Numbered from the stretch's first letter, positions 23,353 through 35,210 are shown. The stretch: 64,000 nt of DNA from Rhyacophila brunnea (GCA_022495005.1 JAGYXB010000080.1:97138-161137); one strand, 5' to 3'. A program made the numbers and translations. Notes: generated from the letters alone by a model not told the origin.

Positions 23353-25313
23353 TATGTATTTATCAAAATCTGTGATATTATATGTATCTACACAATCATA
23401 TCGTCATCATCATCATCATCATTATCATATACCTGAACCAATCCACTGCTTAATAAAGACCCCCTTAGCCTAATTCTCCTCCTTTCTGTCATATGAATTT
23501 CTGTATTTATCAAAATCGGTGATATTATATTTTTCTACATATTCATATCGTCATCATCATCATCATCATTGACCTGAACTAATCCACTGCTTAATAAAGA
23601 CCTCCCTAGCCAGATTCTACTCCTTTCTGTCATATGAATTTCTGTATTTATCAAAATCGGTGATATTATATTTATTTAAATATTCATATCGTCATCATCA
23701 TCATCAACCAGGATCCATCCACTGCTTAATAAAGACCTCCCTAGCTTGATTCTACTCCTTTTGTCATATGAATGTATGTATTTATCAAAATCTGTGATAT
23801 TATATGTATCTACACATTCATATCGTCATCATCATCATCATCATTATCATATACCTGAACCAATCCACTGCTTAATAAAGACCCCCTTAGCCTAATTCTC
23901 CTCCTTTCTGTCATATGAATTGCTGTATTTATCAAAATCGGTGATATTATATTTATTTACATATTCATATCGTCATTATCATCATTATCATTATCATCAT
24001 CATTGACCTGAACCAATCCACTGCTTAATAAAGACCTCCCTAGCCTGATTCTACTCCTTTCTGTCAAATGAATTGATGTATTTCTCAAAATCGGTGATAT
24101 TATATTTATCTACATATTCATATCGTCATCATCATCATCATCGACCTGAACCAATCCACTGCTTAATAAAGACCTCCCTAGCTTGATTCTACTCCTTTCT
24201 GTCATATGAATTGCTGTATTTATCAAAATCGGAGATATTATATTTATCTACATATTCATAACGTCGTCATCATCATCATCACACCGACCTGAACCAATAC
24301 ACTGCTTAATAAAGACCTCCCTAGCCTGATTTTACTCCGTTCTGTCATATGAATCCCTGTATTTATAAAAATCGGTGATATTATATTTATCAGCATATTC
24401 ATATCATCATCATCAACCAGGATTAATCCACTACTTAATAAAGACCTCCCTAGCCTGATTCTACTCCTTTCTGTCAAATGAATTGCTGTATTTCTCAAAA
24501 TCGGTGATATTATATTTATCTACATATTCATATCGTCATCATCACCATCATCGACCTGAACCAATCCACTGCTTAATAAAAACCTCCCTAGCTTGATTCT
24601 ACTCCTTTCTGTCATATGAATTGCTGTATTTATCAAAATCGGAGATATTATATTTATCTACATATTCATAACGTCATCATCATCATCATCGACCTGAACC
24701 AATCCACTGCTTAATTAAGATCTCGCTAGCCTGATTCTACTCCTTTCTGTCATATGAATTTCTGTATTTATCAAAATCGGTGATATTACATTTATCTACA
24801 TATTCATATCGTCATCATCATCAACCAGAATCAATCCACTGCTGGATAGAGGGTTCCGCAACCTGATTCTACTACTATATTATACCTATTTCTATCTTCC
24901 TTATCATCATTGACCTGAACCCATCTACTGCTGGATAAAGGCCTCCCATGCCTGATTCTACTCCCTTCTGTCATTTGAATTGCTGTATTTATCAAAATCA
25001 GTGATATTATATTATATCTATTTATATTTCCATTATCATTATGAGCCTGAATCAATCCACCGGTGGATGAAGGCCTCTCTTAAGTTGTTTAAATTTCTGT
25101 CGGTCATATGAATTGCTATATTTATCAAAATTGCTGATAATATATTTACCCATTCATAATATCGTCATTATCATCATCAACCGAGATTAATCCACTGCTG
25201 GATGAAGGTTATCCCAATCTAATTCTACTCTTCTTGGTCATATAAACTGCAATATTTTTTTAAATTAGTGATTTTATATACCTACCCATTTATATCGTCA
25301 TTATCGTCATCAA

Positions 25314-25345
<32 letters not shown>

Positions 25346-25390
25346 TTTAAGCTGATTCCATATCTTTAGGTCTTATAAATTCCTATTCTT
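23353..25390. repeat. RTE-tail tandem array, right block
   Basis: About 15 units with spacings of roughly 128-152 bases, measured at the ATCCACTGC motif (for example 23441, 23582, 23717, 23863, 24015, 24154). Units in the centre share a derived form, GCTTAATAAAGACCTCCCTAG, whereas the outer units keep GCTGGATGAAGGCCTC, the form seen in the RTE fragment at 20160. Each unit carries a CATCATCAT run. It behaves as a young satellite born from an RTE 3' end. Confidence 0.9.
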
Positions 25391-26084
25391 ATCAGATATA
25401 ATATGTATTGCTTCATTATTTATCAACATTTGTGTCGATATGAATGTCCCGTACCGGGAAACTATATTGTTTAAGGTTAATTTTTAAATCAAAATATGAT
25501 TTTTAAAATATTATTCTATGACTCCAAGCATTTATTTCTTATAGACAATGAAACAAAATAATGTTTAAATTTATTTTTTATGCTGCTAACTTTTTCTATT
25601 ATGTACATGGGACCCGTAAGAGATTAATATTCGCGTTATATTGGATCGCTATTTATGATATTCACGATTGAGATGTATAACTATTTATCATATTTAAATG
25701 CACATACCTACACATATATTGTATTAAAATTAAAATGACAGTGGTAGCAATCGGCGATTGCCAGCTGTTTTGCTAGGCTTAGCAGCCTGAAATGGTGTCA
25801 GATGATATTGAGAAGGCCAGACTCCAGAATAGACTACGCACATGACTCCAAATTTGTATTTGCAGTGACGACATGCATATCGTAAAACTGACAAATCAGA
25901 TAAATTTTCAATTGTCTGACGTGAATGAAAATCCATCCCGAAGGGAAAACTATGGCGCCGTCTATACACACTTTACAATTATTATATTAAAATCCAACAC
26001 CAAGTCACCATGATGAAAAGCTGTCTGCAAGACCTAGCGAGACAGACTGGCGAGAGCCAGCTGGCTCAGCTAGTATAATTAAAT
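25391..26084. other. No gene; short CTAGCGAGACAGACTGGCG repeat
   Basis: No supported coding. At 26032-26076 lies a 45-base block (AGCGAGACAGACTGGCGAGA ...CAGCTAGT) also present at 33796-33832 in the first intron of the P-element gene. Confidence 0.6.
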
Positions 26085-26990
26085 TACTCAAAGGTCTGCA
26101 TTTAAAAAATGTGGAAAAAAAATGTTTGGTGTTAAAACTTGACGGCCACTCAAAATTAATTTTCTAGCTTAATATAAAAGATAAAAATTTGATAAATCGT
26201 TTTAAAAATTTAAATAAATATACATAATCGTATGCACTTTTTATCGTATGCACAAAGCAAATTTAATTGTTCAAGTATCAAGACACTGAATTTAAAGAAC
26301 TAATATCTCTCATGATATAATCTTGAAAACAAAAAAAGCACGTGCACAAACGTAAGCTAATAATAGACAAATTGATGACCTAATAAAAAATTAAAAAAGT
26401 TTGTTGGGTGGTTCTACTTAACGTTCATCAAATATTTCATATCGAATAACTCACGCACTATATAAGATAAAAATAAAAATAGTATGCAGAATTGCGCACT
26501 AGCTTTGAGACAAGAGATTTTACTAAAAAAAATATTTTTAAACTCACGCAGTCAGGTTTTGCATACAAACTTAAAAATTAAATAGCGCGCTGAATACAGA
26601 TGAAAAGACAGGAAAAAATCGTGCACTAACGTCCACTACCAACGCACTAGTGTTTACAATTTAAATTTTGAAAAAAATCCAAGTTTAGTGACACAAGTAT
26701 CCAGCATTAGCGGGGTCACCCAAATTGAAATGCGAATAACCCCCTTAATGTGCGTGCACAAACGAAAGAAACGCGTGCACAAACGTGCACTAACGATGCA
26801 CAAACGAATGCACACACAACCCGACCCAACGTTACGTGACCCAACGTTTAGCTGGAACACCCAATTTGAAATTGGAATTTTTCGGTTATTATAGGTGAAC
26901 AAACGAAAAAAACTCGTGCACAAACAAATGCACACAAAAAAAGTTGGAGTTTTAACATTGGGTGATCCAGGTAAATGGACCTTAGTATCA
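26085..26990 (+). repeat. Interspersed repeat with TGCACAAACG motifs, copy 1
   Basis: About 900 bases matching 42740-43490 throughout (ACTTGACGGCCACTCAAAAT, AAATAAATATACATAATCGT, GCGTGCACAAACGTGCA, TTGGGTGATCCAGGTAAATG). TGCACAAACG recurs several times inside. Coding not seen. Confidence 0.8.
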
Positions 26991-27302
26991 TAAGCCGGGT
27001 CTACACTCGGGAATTTTCCATACGTCTCACGAATTGAACTCAAGGCATGCGTCGTCGACCTTGAAATCGGTTTGAAAATGGCCGCCATTTTGTGATGAAA
27101 GTACTAACGCACTGCGATCCGACCGGCTTGGATTTCTGTTCAACACCCCAGCAGCTTCGTATTTTTTCGGTAAGATTCGGGTCGTTCGTGCATTTGGCTG
27201 TCAGTTGCGTTGTCAATAAATGTATTTATTTGAGTCTATTTGATCATATTGGATGCATTTTAGTATTGGAATATTACGATTTTTTGCAAAATATCGACTG
27301 AA

Positions 27303-27737
27303 ATGATTACAATGGATTTTATTGAGAGTAAGGGCACATTGCGCATTATGGGATATAACCATAAAGACTATACGAACAAACTGAAGCGCAATGATGCCTA
27401 CATATTATTGGCAGGAAAATTTGGAATATCAGTTTTAGGGGTAAAAATAAAATGTTTACGGTTCTACTTTTCCAAGGAGTACCATAAAACAAAGGAAACA
27501 AAGAGTGGCGCTGGGGCTGACAACAAGCATGAACCCTCGTGGTTTGCATATGAGTCAAATGGCATGTCGATAATAGGGGTTAAAAATAAAATTGAGAGCT
27601 TGAGTTCGTATTTTTCAAAGAAGCTCCACAAGACTAAGGAAACAACAAGGAGTGGAGCTGGGGCTATAGCAAAAATGAACACTCGTGGTTCTCATACGAG
27701 TCACTGTTGTGTTGTATCGAATATATTATGTATCTAG
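27303..27737 (+). CDS. MADF-like domain ORF with an internal duplication
   Basis: 144-codon ORF starting ATG at 27303. Residues ~20-80 resemble an MADF (Myb/SANT-like, DNA-binding) domain: KDYTNKLKRNDAYILLAGKF, then GVKIKCLRFYFSKEYHKTKE, SGAGAD and WFAYES. A second, diverged copy of the latter half follows at ~87-135 (GVKNKIESLSSYFSKKLHKT, SGAGA). The first helix and usual Trp of MADF are weak. MADF proteins are insect transcription regulators or transposon-associated. The duplicated half and abrupt end suggest an exon fragment or retrocopy rather than a complete gene. Sequence upstream (27000-27300) is less AT-rich. Confidence 0.5.
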   Translation: MITMDFIESKGTLRIMGYNHKDYTNKLKRNDAYILLAGKFGISVLGVKIKCLRFYFSKEYHKTKETKSGAGADNKHEPSWFAYESNGMSIIGVKNKIESLSSYFSKKLHKTKETTRSGAGAIAKMNTRGSHTSHCCVVSNILCI

Positions 27738-27794
27738 TTATAGTAGGTATTCAATGACATATTGTAGTATTGATGTGTCGTATTATGTATAACG

Positions 27795-27868
27795 CTCACG
27801 GTGGCCGCGCGGCTTAAGCGTTGGACTATTATGGCGTGGGTCCCAGGTTCAAATCCTGGGTCTGACAA
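27795..27868 (+). repeat. tRNA-related sequence (SINE head or tRNA pseudogene)
   Basis: Has an A-box-like TGGCCGCGCGGCTTAAGCG and a perfect B box GGTTCAAATCC in a CCAGG/CCTGG T-arm. The wording is closest to Leu/Ser-type tRNAs. The 5' acceptor strand (GCTCACG) does not pair with the 3' strand (GTCTGAC), so it is not a working tRNA. No second copy is in the window. Confidence 0.55.
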
Positions 27869-28251
27869 GTACACATATTGTTTTTAAATTTGTGTGTGAG
27901 TCAGGGTAACTAATAGTTTGAGCAAGTGGCTGACATCCATTTTGCCTTTGACATCCGTGTAAAGTTCTGAAAAAGGACGTTTTCATTCGATTCTGTTGCC
28001 CTCATTATTCCGAACAGTACTCAAAAAATATATTATATCATTAAATTTAAATCTCTTCAACTTAAATTTATGTAATTACAATATACCTAGTATAATTGTA
28101 ATATTTATGTTGACAATCAGAATTATTCGTATGACGTTCGGGCACAGTGTTGCCATCTTTTCAAAGTGGAATTATAGTACAGAGCCCCCAAAATTATAGT
28201 ATTTGGGGAAAAAATATAGTACGCGTTGTCATCTGTTGAAAATGTATGTAC

Positions 28252-29055
28252 TGTTACCAGACAAAAAAGAAAAGAACCCGGCACGACAGTTTCAAATTCC
28301 AAATCCGCAATTTAATCAAAGTCAGGAGGACCCCGACCGAAAGTTTGGTTCTTCTGCCGTGCGGGATAGTGTCCCGGCTCAACCGATAACTTCTAAGAAG
28401 GGCCTCTCCGGCCGATGCGCGCCCAAAAATTTACAGTTCAAAGCTGTGACAAACAACCCGCCCGCACCCCTGGGATATCGAGTACCCCTCGCCGTTAATT
28501 TTTTTCGATATTTTTTGAAAGTCAGGGTCAGTTACAATCCGGCAGTGAAGCTGACAAAAACATTTCCTCCGCCCGGCCTCGGCGCGGCGGATACCTTTAA
28601 CGCGTGTTTCAGTTAGGATCCTCGCGTTAAAAATAATCAATCAAAAGTTATCATATCTTAGAAAAAGTGACACCCTTTATCGTTGTCGTGTGAATGATAA
28701 TCTATACAGTTGCCCTTAAAGCAAACCGCGAATCCAATAAAGCAAACCATGTGTCGCGTCCTCGATAAAACATTTCGCGCCGATTCGGCTAATGTGTTTA
28801 AACACGTGTTCCCACATAATGACTGTGCGATAGCTAAATCTAAGACTCCTGTGCAAGTGTAATTAATGATGTAACCAACCAATGTCTGAAAGTTAATGTA
28901 ATTAAACGTCCCTGCGCAGGGAAATTGTCAAATCAAAGACGTGTTTTATCTTGAATTATATGTCCTGATGTCCACACAACCCTCAATCAAGGTGATACTC
29001 GTGAAGAACGCTGCCAGCATACATGTGAGTTCTTCACCCATTCCTCCCGGTATTA
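28252..29055. repeat. Left LTR of the gene-less element
   Basis: 804 bp, near-identical to 30033-30837; the few differences cluster in 28765-28885 (for example CCGATTCGGCT against CCGTTTGGCC). The open frames inside are shared by both LTRs and show no domain. Confidence 0.85.
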
Positions 29056-30032
29056 TTCTGTCGCCCATGCGTGAGGCGAACGAAGTCAATGCGACTTCGG
29101 GAACCACGACCCTGAGATACTCAAGTGTGTGACATCAAACCCACAGTTTTGTGAATTTTATAAATAAAAATAAATTCTCTGGCGCCCTATTAAAAAAAAA
29201 ACCCTAAACAAAAATATATTTCGCCCACGCTACCGTTAAAACAAAGTGAAAATTACGAGACAAACCCAGTAACAACAAATGCGCGCGTAAACTCAACAAG
29301 ATAAAAATCAAAACCAGGGGTGTTCAACCTCATACGCAGTGTTTAAAAAAAAAAAAAAATGCAGGCCTTCAAAAGTTAAAACGATGTTAATGCCCATGAC
29401 GAGAAATCAGTGCAACGAAACCCGAAAATGCCACGAACGTGGGTTCTCACAGAACGGACGTTCCTACGATGCTGCAGCCACCCCGTCTACTGGCAGCTGC
29501 CGGGGACCACCGACACCGGAGGTCCTGGAAAAGTCCAGGGTATAACCTGCCTGTCAAGGTCGCCCCCCTCTGCCCGACGACCCCTAGCACGAGAACTCAG
29601 CCATGTCTTCGCATCCCCGCGTCAATCTTGCGACGGCGTCGCCGGACTCGAGCACACGTCCAAATTGCACCTCCCGCCGAACGACACCTGATCTCCGCAA
29701 CCCTCCGCCTACCCCTGAATAGGCAACCCAGCCCCGACCACTGCAGCAGTCCGAAGAAGCCGATCATGTGACGACACCCTACCGAAACCGGCTACCCCTC
29801 CAGAACCGTTGGCACTTGCTGAGGGTATCTCGCAAGACGAACTAGAAACCTCGACGACATCACACCATAACCACAAAACGTGCCTAATGAAAACCCTATC
29901 GATGTATTACCAACGCAAACCCGCCTAACTCGCGCACTGTATTAGAAAAATTTTCTTTGCCCTATAACCACATTCCATTCGCTTTACATGATCGCTGATA
30001 CAAAATTTGAAACAAATTGGAGTAGGGAGGCT

Positions 30033-30837
30033 TGTTACCAGACAAAAAAGAAAAGAACCCGGCACGACAGTTTCAAATTCCAAATCCGCAATTTAATCAA
30101 AGTCAGGAGGACCCCGACCGAAAGTTTGGTTCTTCTGCCGTGCGGGATAGTGTTCCGGCTCAACCGATAACTTCTAAGAAGGGCCTCTCCGGCCGATGCG
30201 CGCCCAAAAATTTACAGTTCAAAGCTGTGACAAACAACCCGCCCGCACCCCTGGGATATCGAGTACCCCTCGCCGTTAATTTTTTTCGATATTTTTTGAA
30301 AGTCAGGGTCAGTTACAATCCGGCAGTGAAGCTGACAAAAACATTTCCTCCGCCCGGCCTCGGCGCGGCGGATACCTTTAACGCGTGTTTCAGTTAGGAT
30401 CCTCGCGTTAAAAATAATCAATCAAAAGTTATCATATCTTAGAAAAAGTGACACCCTTTATCGTTGTCGTGTGAATGATAATCTATACAGTTGCCCTTAA
30501 AGCAAACCGCGAATCCAATAAAGCAAACCATGTGTCGCGTCCTCGATAAAACATTTTCGCGCCCGTTTGGCCAATGTGTTCAAACACGTGCTCCCACATA
30601 GTGACTGTGCCATAGCTAAATCTAAGACTCCTTTAAGTGTAATTAATAATGTAACCCAACCAATGTCTGGAAAGTTAATGTAATTAAACGTCCCTGCGCA
30701 GGGAAATTGTCAAATCAAAGACGTGTTTTATCTTGAATTATATGTCCTGATGTCCACACAACCCTCAATCAAGGTGATACTCGTGAAGAACGCTGCCAGC
30801 ATACATGTGAGTTCTTCACCCATTCTTCTCGGTATCA
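30033..30837. repeat. Right LTR of the gene-less element
   Basis: 805 bp; preceded by the purine-rich tract at about 30019-30031 and followed by the GTAC target duplication. Confidence 0.85.
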
Positions 30838-31461
30838 GTACTTATAGGTTTTTTGTTTCTCAGAAAAAAATAACGGAGAATTTGAGAAACTCCCGAGACC
30901 CCTTTTATTTAGGTAGGTACCTGTTCCGACCAAAAATGCTTACCGAAGAATTCAAGAAATTTCCTTTTAAACCGGTCAAGGGTTTTTTTTACGTTTTTCG
31001 AGCTATTTTTTCCAAGTTCTCCAAATCTTCTTATATTGCGAAATATAATAGTACTTTGCACCAATTTATCGAATGGAAATACCGAAATTTTAGTATTTTT
31101 TTCCGATATTCAAAATTGTAGTATTTTTGGCGTTTATACCTGTTATATCGTACATACGCTGACCAAAATTATAGTACAAATAAAACTATAATTATAGTAC
31201 TGTTGGCAACACTGAACTATGTAAATATTATCTACAGAAAACTTTCGAGCGCTGGTTGTTTCTTGTCCCAAAAAAGTATACCGACAAATCTGTTTCGTTT
31301 CGACCATTTTAAACATTTTTTTTAATTGAAATTGAATCTGTAATGTAGGTAGGTACGAGCATTTCCGAATTTCAAAATCTTTCTGGTTGCCAGTTGGTAC
31401 GCGGACTCTTGAGTCGTGTGCTAATCGAACCGTTACTGAAAAAAATATCACCAACAGACAC

Positions 31462-31787
31462 CAGTGTTGCCATATTTTGAAAGTGGAATTATAGGACAGA
31501 GCCTCCAAAATTATAGTATTTGGGGATAAAATATAGTACGCGTTGTCATCTGTTGAAAATGAAAATTTTCACAATTTTTTAATAGTCGGCTTGTTTTTTT
31601 TAGGAGATATATTTCGCCGCGGGCCGCAGATTTCCAAATTTTCGAAGACCACTCGATTGCGAAATTATTGTACTTTTATATTAAATTATAGTATTTTGGG
31701 CATACTATACCTATTTTATATCGTACATAGTACGCGAACCAAAATTATAGTACAAATACTATAATTATAGTACGGTTGGCAACACTG
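31462..31787 (+). mobile_element. hAT MITE (copy B of the compound element)
   Basis: 326 bp with complete TIRs CAGTGTTGCCA / TGGCAACACTG and a one-unit version of the TATATTTCGCCGCGGGCCGC segment that is tandemly repeated in 34001-34484. Its left flank ACAGACAC does not match its right flank TTCGGGCA. Confidence 0.85.
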
Positions 31788-31795
31788 TTCGGGCA

Positions 31796-32970
31796 TATAA
31801 TATTTTATTTGCGAGGGTGAATATCCATACAAGAATAAATATCATTAATGTAATACAAAGTGCACCGATAGATGGCACTAAACTAGTTCCATGATTGGTT
31901 TTGTCGTTAGGACACACTCAATTATGCTTATTTTTTACAAATATGATTGTGATAATAAGTTTAAAAAAATAACTAATATAATTAAGTATTTGTTATGCCA
32001 AATCTTACTGTTTTCTTTTAACTTTTTACACTCGTTTCCCGTACGCTCCGTGGTGGCGCTGTATTACCGTGAATAATTTTATTCATCACCTGCGAATCTA
32101 TTTCGATGTATAATCTATGACTCAACGAAGTGTAAGCTGTGATGAACGAATGTAGAGAGTAAAACGGATTCATCTCCTCTGCGCATGCACAAAACGTCTC
32201 GGTGTAAAACCAGAATTTAAAAGTTGAAGAGGAAGTCGGCGTTGAAGTGACTAAATGGGGACGTAGCTATACAGTTGTCTTCAGGGGGATGAAAGTTCCA
32301 TACAATCAAATTTTCGGTCACGTGTTTTTTTGTGTTTGGTCGGCGTGTCGCCAGATGGCTGAATAATAATTATTTTTGGTTTATAAACAAGATATTTTAT
32401 TCTTATCTATGGTGTTGAACCAAGGTTAGCCAATCATCGATCAGGGTGAAGTTTATCCGAACTAGCAAATTATTTCAAATTATTCAGTAACGTTTGACAT
32501 TTCCAATTGCCAACTGCCATTTATTTTGCTTTGAAAATTTGAAATTACAACGTTACGCATTTTATTATTAATTATATTTTATTGTACTTGTCTACCAGAA
32601 TAATATTATAACATTGGTATGTATTGTCTATTACTTCTGTTAATTTTGTTGTACAAGACAACTGTTTGATATATTAGTGTAAAATAATATACCATCCCAT
32701 GAGAAACATAATTTGATCTTACTTTGAATACTGATAAAAATAGTGCTATGCCAGTTATTTCAATATGAATTAACTACTCGAGCAGTAACACAATGCATAT
32801 TATTTGATGCAATTGAGGGGTTTTCGTAATCAATGGAATATTATAACGTTTCGTACTAAACCGAACATTTTCAAAAATTTGACAATGCAAGTTAAGCATT
32901 TTAATCTTTCGGTACCTATGTCATACAATAGTATTCGATGAAATTGATACTTCCAAACAATTATTACCTA
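31796..32970. other. No gene seen; upstream of the P-element gene
   Basis: No supported coding. It should contain the 5' end of the P-type element, but no 31-bp terminal repeat was recognised. Confidence 0.5.
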
Positions 32971-33382
32971 TGTGATATTCCAGATTGATTGCAGATCATT
33001 CCAGAATTTCAAGATGCCTCGTCATTGCTGGGTACCAGATTGCAAAATTAAGGGAGTGATCTGTCACGCATTACCAAAAGCAGACTACCAACGACGGCAA
33101 TGGATCAATTTAATCGGCAATAGTACAATTAAACTGTTAAAATCACCTGACAACGTGGGAGTGTGCAGAAATCATTTTCTCCCGACAGACTACTGTGGAA
33201 AGAAGCTAAAAATGGGTGTGTGTCCATCTCAAAACTTGACAACCCCATTATCAGATAGTGATTCAAACATAAATCTGACGGAAGAAAATGATCCTTCCAC
33301 TCATAGAATAGTATTAAACTTTGAAGCACGCGGTATTTCTGATAATTATTGTAGTGTGATTCCCTCTGAATCGCCTATTATT

Positions 33383-33568
33383 GATCTTGCGATTCCCTCT
33401 GGATCATCGTCTAATATTGATCTTGCGATTCCCTCTGGATCATCGTCTAATATTGATCTTGCGATTCCCTCTGGATCATCGTCTAATATTGATCTTGCGA
33501 TTCCCTCTGGATCATCGCGTATTATTGATCTTGCGATTCCCTCTGAATCATCGCCTAATATTGATCTT
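33383..33568 (+). repeat. 36-bp coding minisatellite in the THAP linker
   Basis: A 36-base unit (encoding IDLAIPSGSSSN) is repeated about five times, the central copies nearly identical and the outer ones diverged (SESP, SSRI variants). Unit length is a multiple of three, so copy-number change keeps frame. Confidence 0.9.
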
Positions 33569-34000
33569 GTGAGCCCTTGCAGTCCAGTAGCAATACCTGC
33601 TTTTATCAAAGGTGAGTGATTTAAACATCTATTTTTATTGAAAGTTAGATTAATCTCATATTATTTGAAACTCCAATCCACCTTATGCATTTTACATTTA
33701 CTTATATATTATAACATAATGGGTGCATGTACCTAAATAACACGTTTGGATATCCATACATTAAATTATAATCATATTGTCAATTATTTTTACTAGCGAG
33801 ACAGACTGGCGAGAGCCAGCTTGCCCAGCTAGTTTATATGATTAAGCTAGAATTCACCTAGTACCTCATACCTATATACTATGTTGACATGTTGCTAAAT
33901 AATATTGTATTAATTTGTATGTTTTTAAAATATTTCAAATGCCGTATAATGTGTCTTGCAGATCGTACACCTGAAAATTTTCCTATGAATCTGACGGCCT

Positions 34001-34484
34001 CAGTGTTGCCATACTTTGAAAGTGGAATTATAGTACAGAGCCTCCAAAATTATAGTATTTGGGGATAAAATATAGTACGCGTTGTCATCTGTTGAAAATG
34101 AAAATTTTCCCAATTTGTCATAGTCGGCTTGTTTTTTTTAGGAGATATATTTCGCCGTGGGCCGCAGGTTCCCGATTTTTCATGGTAGGCTCGTTTTTTT
34201 TAGGAAAAATATTTCGCCGCGGGCCGCAAGTTCCCCAATTTTTCATGGTCGGCTCGTTTTTTTTAGAAAAAATATTTCGCCGCGGGCCGCAGATTTCCAA
34301 ATTTTCGAAGACCACTCGATTGCAAAATGGCAAATGCGAAATTATAGTACTTTTATATTAAATTATAGTACGATATTCAAAATTATAGTATTTTGGGCGT
34401 ACTATACCTATTTTATATCGTACATAGTACGCGGACCAAAATTATAGTACAAATACTATAATTATAGTACGGTTGGCAACACTG
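34001..34484 (+). mobile_element. hAT MITE inserted in the P transposase exon
   Basis: 484 bp, TIRs CAGTGTTGCCA / TGGCAACACTG, flanked by the perfect 8-bp duplication GACGGCCT (33993-34000, 34485-34492). Removing the element plus one duplication leaves the host codons in frame (…LTA|LTPKARMYRRK). A ~62-base segment with TTTTTAGGAAAAATATTTCG and CGCGGGCCGC is tandemly repeated three times inside. Same family as 28145-31787. Confidence 0.93.
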
Positions 34485-35210
34485 GACGGCCTTGACACCC
34501 AAGGCTCGAATGTATCGCCGCAAGTGTTTGCATTTGGAAAAATACATCCGACGAAGAAATAAGACGAACTTCAAGCATAGGATAAAGGGGGCAGAAAAAT
34601 TTGCAGATTCACTAACCTTCGTTCAAGCCACCAAAGGCCTGTCAAAAATACAGCGAGACTTTTTCAAACTCCAATTAAAATCATGTAATTTAAAACCTAA
34701 AGGGCGACGCTTTACCGAAAGAGACAAAGTCTTAGCCCTCACTTTACTTAAGCAAAGTGGAAGAGGATATAAATTTCTGTCAAAACTTTTTACGTTACCA
34801 TCTATCCGAACTTTGCAAACATTATTATCATCTGTTCCTATCTCCACCGGTATCTCTGGTGTCATTATTTCTCAATTAAAATCAATAGTTAGTGGTTTTA
34901 CTGACCATGAAAAATATTATACACTCATGTGGGATGAAATGAGTTTACAACCGCACTTAGATTATAATAAAAAAAGTGACTTGATCGAAGGTTTTGAAGA
35001 TTTTGGGCATCTGCGTTCTAAAAAAATTGCAGATCATGTCCTTGTCTTCATGATACGAAGTGTGGCTGGTAATAAAAAGCAGCCAATAGCGTATTATTAT
35101 TGTGAATCTGCAACTAAGTCTGCTCAATTAGTTCGTTGCATTAAAGAGGTTTATAAGGCAGTAGTCTCCACAGGTATGCATTGTTCATAATATAATTATA
35201 GAAATAATAT

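Larger units (their letters stand above)
28252..30837. mobile_element. Gene-less LTR retrotransposon (TRIM/LARD-type)
   Basis: Two direct repeats of 804 and 805 bp (28252-29055, 30033-30837) begin TGTTACCAGAC and end GGTATTA/GGTATCA. A purine tract (GGAGTAGGGAGG) precedes the 3' LTR. The insertion duplicated GTAC (28248-28251, 30838-30841) within hAT copy A; a related uninterrupted sequence is at about 44700-44860 in reverse. The 977-base interior encodes no Gag, protease or RT, so it must rely on another element. TG...CA ends and a TGTTA start are reminiscent of BEL/Pao, but the class is not proven. Confidence 0.85.
28145..31787 (+). mobile_element. Compound hAT element (TIR CAGTGTTGCCA)
   Basis: Outer ends CAGTGTTGCCATC and TTGGCAACACTG are flanked by the perfect 8-bp duplication TTCGGGCA (28137-28144, 31788-31795). 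Internally there is another right end (…GTTGGCAACACTG ending 31214) and another left end (CAGTGTTGCCATATTTTG at 31462), so the order of ends is left-right-left-right: copy A 28145-31214, spacer 31215-31461, copy B 31462-31787. Copy A is interrupted by an LTR element at 28252-30837. Related MITE at 34001-34484. No transposase. Confidence 0.85.

Noticed and set aside
23353..25390. Regular array that at first glance looks CRISPR-like
   Set aside because: Units are whole-length repeats with no unique spacers, in an animal genome; the motif is an RTE tail.
27795..27868. Functional tRNA gene
   Set aside because: The acceptor strands do not pair; only the internal promoter boxes are preserved.
28203..28616. 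137-codon open frame, repeated at 30032-30397
   Set aside because: It lies in both copies of an LTR, crosses the LTR boundary in one, and has no domain; taken as chance.
29339..29771. Overlapping open frames in the LTR element interior
   Set aside because: Three frames open at once in GC-rich, Pro/Thr-rich sequence; no Gag or RT motif.
33346..33609. Repetitive minus-strand open frame
   Set aside because: Antisense of the 36-bp minisatellite in the THAP gene; its regularity comes from the repeat.
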